DNA from: an uncultured Ruminococcus sp.
GTDB lineage: Bacteria; Bacillota; Clostridia; Oscillospirales; Ruminococcaceae
DNA length: 5,320 nucleotides
Direction: 5' to 3'
Assembly (NCBI GenBank): GCA_900543105.1
Contig: UQQA01000151.1
Span: 1-5,320 of the forward strand
Part shown: positions 5,288 through 5,320 of the stretch, in pieces
Layout: every line of letters starts with the position of its first letter
Position numbering within the stretch: position 1 is the stretch's first letter
Position numbers and translations under genes: made by a program
Notes under the pieces: generated by a model
Seen by the model: the letters and a program-made list of their open reading frames with translations, nothing else
Database searches by the model: none
What the model was told of the DNA's origin: nothing

Positions 5288-5320
5288 ATACAGGAAAAAA
5301 TCTGCGCCGAAATCCTATAT

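Larger units (their letters stand above)
5094..5320. other. AT-rich intergenic region / probable leader of a downstream gene
   Basis: This stretch is markedly richer in A and T than the genes. No ORF is convincing. One frame (GTG at 5204, in-frame ATG at 5234) stays open to the window edge, but neither start has a properly spaced ribosome binding site and the peptide resembles nothing I recognise. The region contains a probable promoter and a 24-bp direct repeat, listed separately. It may be the start of a neighbouring + strand transcription unit. Confidence 0.5.

Noticed and set aside
5204..5320. Start of a partial gene running off the right edge (GTG 5204 or ATG 5234)
   Set aside because: The frame is open, but neither start has a properly placed ribosome binding site, AAGGTGAT lies about 25 nt before the ATG, and the AT-rich peptide is unrecognisable. 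More sequence is required to decide.

Overview
The window looks like an ordinary stretch of chromosome from a low-to-mid-GC Gram-positive anaerobe, most likely a Clostridia / Oscillospiraceae (Ruminococcus-like) bacterium. This is an inference from the protein families (an Aquifex-type monomeric aconitase, a eukaryote-like homodimeric NADP isocitrate dehydrogenase, the Gram-positive redox repressor Rex), the AGGAGG ribosome binding site and AT-rich spacers. No rRNA or other taxonomic marker is present, so the genus is not established.

Five genes lie on the + strand. (1) An aconitase missing about the first 65 residues, because the window starts inside it (2-1735). (2) A 143-residue cysteine-rich DUF3795-type protein with a C-terminal membrane hairpin (1739-2170). 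(3) A TraX-family multi-pass membrane protein (2186-2980). (4) NADP-dependent isocitrate dehydrogenase (2997-4211). (5) After a 181-nt spacer, the redox-sensing repressor Rex (4393-5043), closed by a strong intrinsic terminator (5056-5093). The first four genes are separated by only 3, 15 and 16 nt with no terminator between them, so they are very probably one transcript. Rex may be read from the same transcript or from its own promoter.

The icd-rex spacer is almost entirely filled by an imperfect palindrome of about 160 bp (4211-4370). It has 30-bp terminal inverted repeats (25/30 matching), a conserved 10-bp inner block and a central 7-bp stem, all on the same axis. It is flanked by TAA direct repeats, the left one being the icd stop codon. 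This resembles a MITE-like or other palindromic intergenic element and is the most unusual thing in the window.

Downstream of the rex terminator, 5094-5320 is AT-rich with no convincing gene. It carries a good extended -10 promoter (5176-5184) and two copies of a 24-bp repeat (5244-5287), probably the leader of a gene beyond the window.

Functionally, aconitase and isocitrate dehydrogenase catalyse consecutive steps from citrate to 2-oxoglutarate, with NADPH formed at the second step; in anaerobes this branch mainly supplies glutamate carbon skeletons. Rex, which responds to NADH/NAD+, is a plausible redox regulator next to them, but no Rex operator is visible here. The two membrane-associated proteins of unknown role between the two enzymes are the odd part of the gene order. 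I see no clearly new multi-gene system.
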